From NCBI GenBank assembly GCA_041402125.1, contig JAWKSY010000007.1:1-64000 (forward strand): DNA of 64,000 nucleotides, written 5' to 3'. Position numbers and translations under genes: made by a program. Shown here piece after piece: positions 60,123 through 64,000 of the stretch; position 1 is the first letter of the stretch, and the number at the start of each line of letters is the position of its first letter. Source of the DNA: JAWKSY01 sp041402125. GTDB lineage: Bacteria > Planctomycetota > GCA-002687715 > DRQF01. Below the pieces are notes generated by a model that saw only the letters and a list, made by a program, of their open reading frames with translations, made no database searches and was not told the DNA's origin.

Positions 60123-61169
60123 TCAGACGAGGAAGCGAGCATCGGGATCGGCGGCGCCGCCGTACTCCGCTCCGAAGCGGGCGAAGGCGTCCGCGACGCG
60201 GCGCTCCTCGGCGCTCGGGCGGGCGCGGAGCTCGCCGTGGAGGGCCTCCGGGCCGGGTCCGCCGGCGGCGCGGGCCGCGGCGAGCGCGCTCGCGACCTCC
60301 CCGCGGATCGCGCGGTCGATCTCGGCCGCGAGCTCGGCGCCCAGCGCGCCCTCGCGCTCGAGGAAGGCCGCGAGTCGACGGCGACCGGCGGAAGGCCCCC
60401 GGTCCATTTCGCGACGGCAGGCGAGCTCGACGAGCTCCGGGCGACCCTCCTCGCGGACCCGCGCGCGCGCCGCGGCCACGGCGTCGCGCACCGCGACCGG
60501 ATCGTCGCCGTCGATCAGCGCGGCGCTGAGTCCGGCGGTCTCGGCCGCGGCGACCGCGGCGCCGACGCCGCGGCTCTTCGAGGTCACGACCACGAGCAGG
60601 ACACGGGACGAGGTGCGGCGCGCCGCGTCGAGCGCGGCCGCGAAGGCGGCGGAGCCGAGCGATCCCCAGCCGAGGACGCCGACCGCGACCGCGTCGTCGC
60701 TCCGCGCCAGCCCGGCGCCGACGGCGCTCAGGGCGGCGGCGCCGGGGGTGGCGCTCGCGGGGAAGAGATTCTCGTCGGGATGGCCGGCGAAGCCGGGCGC
60801 CTCGCGCCCGCCCGAGGGACTGGCGCTCGTCCCGAGGGCGGAGTGGATCCAGGTGGCGGCGGCGAGGCCGCGCGCGAGGGCGCGCGGCGCCATGCGTCCG
60901 CTGCTGAAGACCGGGTCGGCGAAGCCGAGCGCGGTGGCCGCGGCGACGAGGGCCGCGTCCTCGCCGAGGGCGGGCACGTACCAGGGGAGGTCCGGGCCGC
61001 CGGCGAGTCCCGAGAGCGCGTCCTCGAGGGCGCGCGTCAGCGCCGCCACCCGGTGGATCTCGAGCAGCTCGGTGCGCGAGACGCCGAGACGTCCCTCGAA
61101 CAGGGGCGCGCCCCGGTCGTCGATCAGGCGGATCATCGCGTCCTCCGCGGTCCGGGAAGCGCGGCTCAT
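60123..61169 (-). CDS. Degenerate 2-oxoacid dehydrogenase E1 alpha-like subunit
   Basis: 348 residues. Overall E1alpha order is kept (LLEIHRVAALTRALEDAL, DPVFSSGRMAPRALARGL, AALSAVGAGLA, REEGRPELVELACRR), but the thiamine-diphosphate signature GDG...NN reads LGWGSLGSAAFAAALDAA...TSK: the Asp that holds Mg2+ is Trp and the Asn pair is missing. It is Ala/Arg-rich. ATGA overlap with lipA. Either the E1 pair is inactive and the complex uses another E1, or it is a new E1-like binding module. Confidence 0.8.
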   Translation of the reverse strand: MSRASRTAEDAMIRLIDDRGAPLFEGRLGVSRTELLEIHRVAALTRALEDALSGLAGGPDLPWYVPALGEDAALVAAATALGFADPVFSSGRMAPRALARGLAAATWIHSALGTSASPSGGREAPGFAGHPDENLFPASATPGAAALSAVGAGLARSDDAVAVGVLGWGSLGSAAFAAALDAARRTSSRVLLVVVTSKSRGVGAAVAAAETAGLSAALIDGDDPVAVRDAVAAARARVREEGRPELVELACRREMDRGPSAGRRRLAAFLEREGALGAELAAEIDRAIRGEVASALAAARAAGGPGPEALHGELRARPSAEERRVADAFARFGAEYGGAADPDARFLV

Positions 61170-62074
61170 CGATCGCCTCCCGCGGTCTCCCGCTCGGCGA
61201 GGTAGCGCGTCAGGAAGAGCTCGCCGGCGCGGTAGCTCGACCGGACGAGCGGTCCGGAGGCGCAGAAGGCGAAGCCCAGCTCCTCGGCGCGGACCTTGAG
61301 GCGCGCGAAGGTCTCGGGCGTGACGTACTCCTCGACCGGGAGGAAGAGCTTCCGCTTGGCGGGGCGGAGGTACTGTCCGAGGGTCACGATGTCGACGTCG
61401 TGCGCGCGGAGATCGCGCAGCGTCTCCTCGACCTCGGCTTCGGTCTCGCCGAGGCCGAGCATGATCGACGACTTCGTCACCACGCCCGGACGGATCCGCT
61501 TCGCCTCGGACAGCGTGGCCAGCGACGCGTCGTAGTCGCAGCGGCCGTCGCGCACCTTCGGCGACAGGCGGCGGACCGTCTCGACGTTGTGGGCGTAGAC
61601 GTCGCAACCGGAGGCGAGGACCGTCGCGACGGCGTCGGGCACGCCGCGGAAGTCGCCGGCGAGCATCTCGACGCGGAGGGCGGGGCGGGCCGCGCGCAGG
61701 GCCTCGATGCAGCGCCGCACGTGCGCGGCTCCGCCGTCCTCGAGATCGTCGCGGTCGACCATCGTCAGGACCACGTACTCGAGGTCCATCGAGACGACGG
61801 CCTCGACGAGGTTCTCGGGCTCGGCCTCGTCCACGATGCCGCGGGGATTGCCGGTCTTGACGTTGCAGAAGCGGCAGCCGCGCGTGCAGGTGTCGCCGAG
61901 CAGCATGAAGGTGGCGGTGCCGCCGCCCCAGCATTCCGCCACGTTCGGGCAGGCGGCCTCCTCGCAGACGGTCGCCAGCTTCAGGCCTTTCCGCAGGCCC
62001 TTGATCTTCTGGTAGGACTCGCCCGCGGGCGGGCGGATCTTCAGCCAGGCCGGTTTTCTCTGGAACTCGGTCAC
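61166..62074 (-). CDS. lipA: Lipoyl synthase
   Basis: 302 residues from GTG 62072-62074. Radical SAM enzyme that inserts two sulfurs into octanoyl-protein. Auxiliary cluster Cys in CEEAACPNVAECW (about 38-50), radical SAM CTRGCRFCNVKT (about 62-70), and the C-terminal RSSY with the Ser ligand. First gene of the operon; its TGA overlaps the E1alpha-like ATG. Confidence 0.96.
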   Translation of the reverse strand: MTEFQRKPAWLKIRPPAGESYQKIKGLRKGLKLATVCEEAACPNVAECWGGGTATFMLLGDTCTRGCRFCNVKTGNPRGIVDEAEPENLVEAVVSMDLEYVVLTMVDRDDLEDGGAAHVRRCIEALRAARPALRVEMLAGDFRGVPDAVATVLASGCDVYAHNVETVRRLSPKVRDGRCDYDASLATLSEAKRIRPGVVTKSSIMLGLGETEAEVEETLRDLRAHDVDIVTLGQYLRPAKRKLFLPVEEYVTPETFARLKVRAEELGFAFCASGPLVRSSYRAGELFLTRYLAERETAGGDR

Positions 62075-62311
62075 CGTGCTGCCCCCCGTGCAGATCGCCG
62101 GAAGACGTTTTAGGGAAAGGCTTTCCGACTCGCAAGGTGGTCGGGCCGGAGGCGGCAAGTCGCGTCTGGCGACGGAGTTACCGCGAGGGGGCTCGGAGCT
62201 TGGGGTCGCGGGCCGGAAGGTCGATAGGGATGGAGGCGAACCGCGCCCCCGTCCGCGGCCGTCCGCGCCCCCTCCCGGAGGACGGGAGGGGAGCCCCGGA
62301 GTGACTCCGCC

Positions 62312-63295
62312 ATGACCCTGACCTCCCTCGTGATCGCCGTTCTCACCGCCTTCGGTTCCCCCGGGGACCGGGCGGCGGCCGAACCGGTCTCCGGGGGGCT
62401 CGCGGAACGGGTCATCGAGTGGCAAGTCGTGGATTCCCATGGTGTTGTGCCATCGGCCGATCTCGGGTCCCAGCTCCGGGCCGTCGAGTCCGCGGCGCCG
62501 GCGGAGCGGCCGGGGGCGATCCTCGGTCTCGCCTTCCTCGGAGACCCCGGCGCCCGCGAGTGGATCCTCGCGCTCGCCGAGGGCGGGGACTTCGCCGCGG
62601 CCTGGCTCGGCGAGGTCGGTCGCGACGAGGTCGCCGAGCGGGCGGCCGGCTGGCTCGCCCTCGGGCTGTTGGGCGGGGCCGAGGCCCGGCGCCGTCTCAC
62701 GGCCTTCCTGGCGGAAGCGCGCGGGGTGGACGCGCGGGTCTACTCCGCCGCTCTCGCGGGGCTCTTCGTCGCCGCGGCGGAGGAGGGCGAGTTCCGCGAC
62801 GCCGCGACGCGGGCGCTCTGCGACGATCTCGCCGCGCGCCCGGGGCTGGCGCCCGCCCTCCGCGACCTCGCCGCCGCCGCCTCGCCCGACGGACGCCCGC
62901 GCGATCCGCGCTTCGCCGCCCTGGCCGAGCTGCGACGCGCCTCGGGATCGCGAGCCTGGGCGCGACTGGGCGCCGAGCTCGAGCGGGAGCCCGCGGCGGA
63001 GCTCGTCGATCTCGGCCGCGCCGCGCGCCGCCTCGTCGATTTTGGGCTCGACGACGCTCTCCCCGGGTCGCCGTCCGTCGCGCTGGTCTCGGCCCGTCGC
63101 GGCGCGAGGGCCTCCGCCCCGGTCAGCGGGCGGACCCGGCTGATGCTCGCCTTCCTCGCCGAATGCCTGCCGGAGGTCCGCCCGACCGTCGACGGCCTCG
63201 AGACGGCCCTCGGTCGTCGACGTCCCGCGACGTGCATGAAAATGCAGGAGTCCTCAAGCGACGGCCCCGCCTTCCCGAAGAAGGAAGGGGATTGA
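62312..63295 (+). CDS. Exported alpha-helical (HEAT-like) protein of unknown function
   Basis: 327 residues. Weak signal peptide about 1-22, then Ala/Leu/Arg-rich helices with regular hydrophobic spacing (ILGLAFLGDPGAREWILALAEG, AAGWLALGLLGGAEARRRL), similar to HEAT repeats. No motif identified. Alternative frames also look open, as usual at this GC content, so the call rests on composition. Divergent from lipA. Confidence 0.6.
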   Translation: MTLTSLVIAVLTAFGSPGDRAAAEPVSGGLAERVIEWQVVDSHGVVPSADLGSQLRAVESAAPAERPGAILGLAFLGDPGAREWILALAEGGDFAAAWLGEVGRDEVAERAAGWLALGLLGGAEARRRLTAFLAEARGVDARVYSAALAGLFVAAAEEGEFRDAATRALCDDLAARPGLAPALRDLAAAASPDGRPRDPRFAALAELRRASGSRAWARLGAELEREPAAELVDLGRAARRLVDFGLDDALPGSPSVALVSARRGARASAPVSGRTRLMLAFLAECLPEVRPTVDGLETALGRRRPATCMKMQESSSDGPAFPKKEGD

Positions 63296-63305
63296 GGGAT
63301 CTCGA

Positions 63306-63380
63306 GGCCGGCGCCGGGAGGCGCCGGCCGGCACGAAACGAGGCGGCGCGGACCATCCGGTCCGCGCCGCCTTCCTTTCG
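63306..63380 (+). terminator. Double hairpin terminator after the HEAT-like gene
   Basis: GGCCGGCGCC/GGCGCCGGCC (63306-63329), then a 14-bp perfect stem (63341-63354 with 63359-63372, ATCC loop) followed by TCCTTTCG. Confidence 0.75.
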
Positions 63381-63413
63381 CCCCGCAGTCGCGCTCGTGT
63401 TTCTCGGATGCAG

Positions 63414-63739
63414 GTACGGTGCCAGTCACCGGATGTGCATCTCCGGGCGAATCGGTTTCGCTAGCGTTCGCGCGGGACCGGAGATGCACATCCGGTGACT
63501 GGCACCGTACTCCCCATCTCCGGGCGAATCGGTTTCGCTCGCGTTCGCGCGGGACCGGAGATGCACATCCGGTGACTGGCACCGTACCTGCATCTCCGGG
63601 CGAATCGGTTTCGCTCGCGTTCGCGCGGGACCGGAGATGCACATCCGGTGACTGGCACCGTACCTGCATCTCCGGGCGAATCGGTTTCGCTCGCGTTCGC
63701 GCGGGATCGGCGATGCACATCCGGTGACGGGCACCGTAC
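63414..63739. repeat. Tandem array of palindromic REP-like elements
   Basis: One complete palindrome with 33-bp perfect arms (63414-63446 and 63478-63510), then three further units of about 76-77 bp that repeat only the right half with its loop (ending at 63587, 63663 and 63739, each at GTAC). Shares the core TACGGTGCCAGTCACCGGAT with the single element at 37936. The units are almost identical, so there are no variable spacers. No coding sense. Confidence 0.9.
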
Positions 63740-63778
63740 CTGCATCTCCGATTCGCGAACGGCGGGCCCGCGAAGGCC

Positions 63779-63815
63779 AAAAAAAACCACCGCGCGAGTC
63801 GCCCCGCGCGGTGGT
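63779..63815 (-). terminator. Intrinsic terminator with an eight-U tract on the minus strand
   Basis: 11-bp perfect stem (63786-63796 with 63805-63815), 8-nt loop, and on the minus strand a run of T after the stem (plus-strand A 63779-63786). The best intrinsic terminator in the window, but no protein gene ends just before it within 63816-64000. Confidence 0.75.
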
Positions 63816-64000
63816 CGGAAAACCGAGGTATCGTCGTGCGTGCTGCCGTGCCGTACGCCCCGGCGATTCCCCTCCTCGGTCTCCCCTCCCTTCCCACGAC
63901 TCTCATCGGCAGAAAACCCGCGGACCTGAGTGGGGGGCGGGAAAATTCGCCCTGCACGGAGCGGTGCGCGCGCGATTGGTCCCTCGCGACCGCGCCCCTA
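63816..64000 (-). other. Unassigned sequence upstream of the U8 terminator, possible ncRNA or gene end
   Basis: 185 bp to the window edge without a convincing reading frame on either strand. On the minus strand it carries purine-rich blocks (GGGAAGGGAGGGGAGACCGA). I see no match to tmRNA, RNase P, SRP or 5S RNA. The terminator at 63779 shows transcription enters it from the right. Confidence 0.4.

Noticed and set aside
63414..63739. Possible CRISPR array
   Set aside because: Repeats of 76 bp follow without variable spacers and are palindromes; no cas genes.
63816..63957. Minus-strand ORF start MRVVGREGRPRRG
   Set aside because: The frame runs on through the terminator and repeat array and has no family features.

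Overview
The window is a dense, high-GC (roughly 70%) bacterial chromosome segment with 50 protein-coding genes that I can support and no rRNA, tRNA, IS element or CRISPR. The cell envelope is diderm: there is a TonB-dependent receptor, several lipoproteins and TolA/LolA-like exported proteins. The EF-G is of the mitochondrial EFG1-like (spirochaete/planctomycete/delta-proteobacterial, spd) type, and respiration runs through Alternative Complex III plus an A2-type caa3 oxidase. Together these suggest a Planctomycetota-like or related aerobic lineage. This is an inference at moderate confidence; no 16S gene is present.

Layout. 1-7.8 kb (minus strand): fusA running off the left edge, then a tightly coupled four-gene unit (S9 peptidase, SDR epimerase, S41 peptidase, LolA-like protein). 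8.0-12.4 kb (plus): a heavy-metal-associated domain protein whose frame is interrupted by an in-frame TGA that looks like a selenocysteine codon, then gamma-glutamyltransferase and a six-repeat carboxypeptidase-regulatory-like protein. 12.6-25.2 kb (plus): one long respiratory operon, actA-actB-actC-actDE-actF-orf97-sco-coxB-coxA-coxC-coxD, ending at a bidirectional terminator. It encodes quinol oxidation by Alternative Complex III and direct electron delivery to a caa3 oxidase whose subunit II carries its own heme c. 25.3-31.4 kb (minus): bifunctional FtcD, a metallophosphoesterase/LamG protein, and an enolase-superfamily NSAR/OSBS coupled to a GNAT acyltransferase.

31.5-48.4 kb: an S9 peptidase fused to a formylglycine-generating-enzyme-like domain, a tRNA-dihydrouridine synthase, a TonB-dependent receptor, a PhoU-like/Na-phosphate cotransporter pair, a secreted NIDO-like protein, a membrane protein-recQ-yqgE unit, rpmG, lipoproteins and an orphan OmpR-type regulator. 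48.5-55.4 kb: a Cas4/AddB-like nuclease, a cluster of small metabolic enzymes (isochorismatase, hotdog thioesterase, SDR reductase, acyl-CoA dehydrogenase), and an 804-residue secreted protein with a long structured leader. 55.7-62.1 kb (minus): an operon lipA-E1alpha-like-E1beta-like-E2-E3-lipB, which carries a 2-oxoacid dehydrogenase together with both enzymes that make its lipoyl cofactor. The two E1 subunits have lost canonical thiamine-diphosphate residues.

Non-coding structure is rich. A ~164-bp palindromic MITE-like element occurs three times (27.3, 34.3, 46.0 kb), each time starting exactly at the stop codon of the upstream gene. A second palindromic family with a shared core occurs singly at 37.9 kb and as a tandem array at 63.4-63.7 kb. 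Strong hairpin terminators separate most convergent units. The most notable items are the candidate selenoprotein with a SECIS-like hairpin, the stop-codon-associated palindromic elements, the degenerate E1 subunits, and the frameshifted ActD-ActE fusion.
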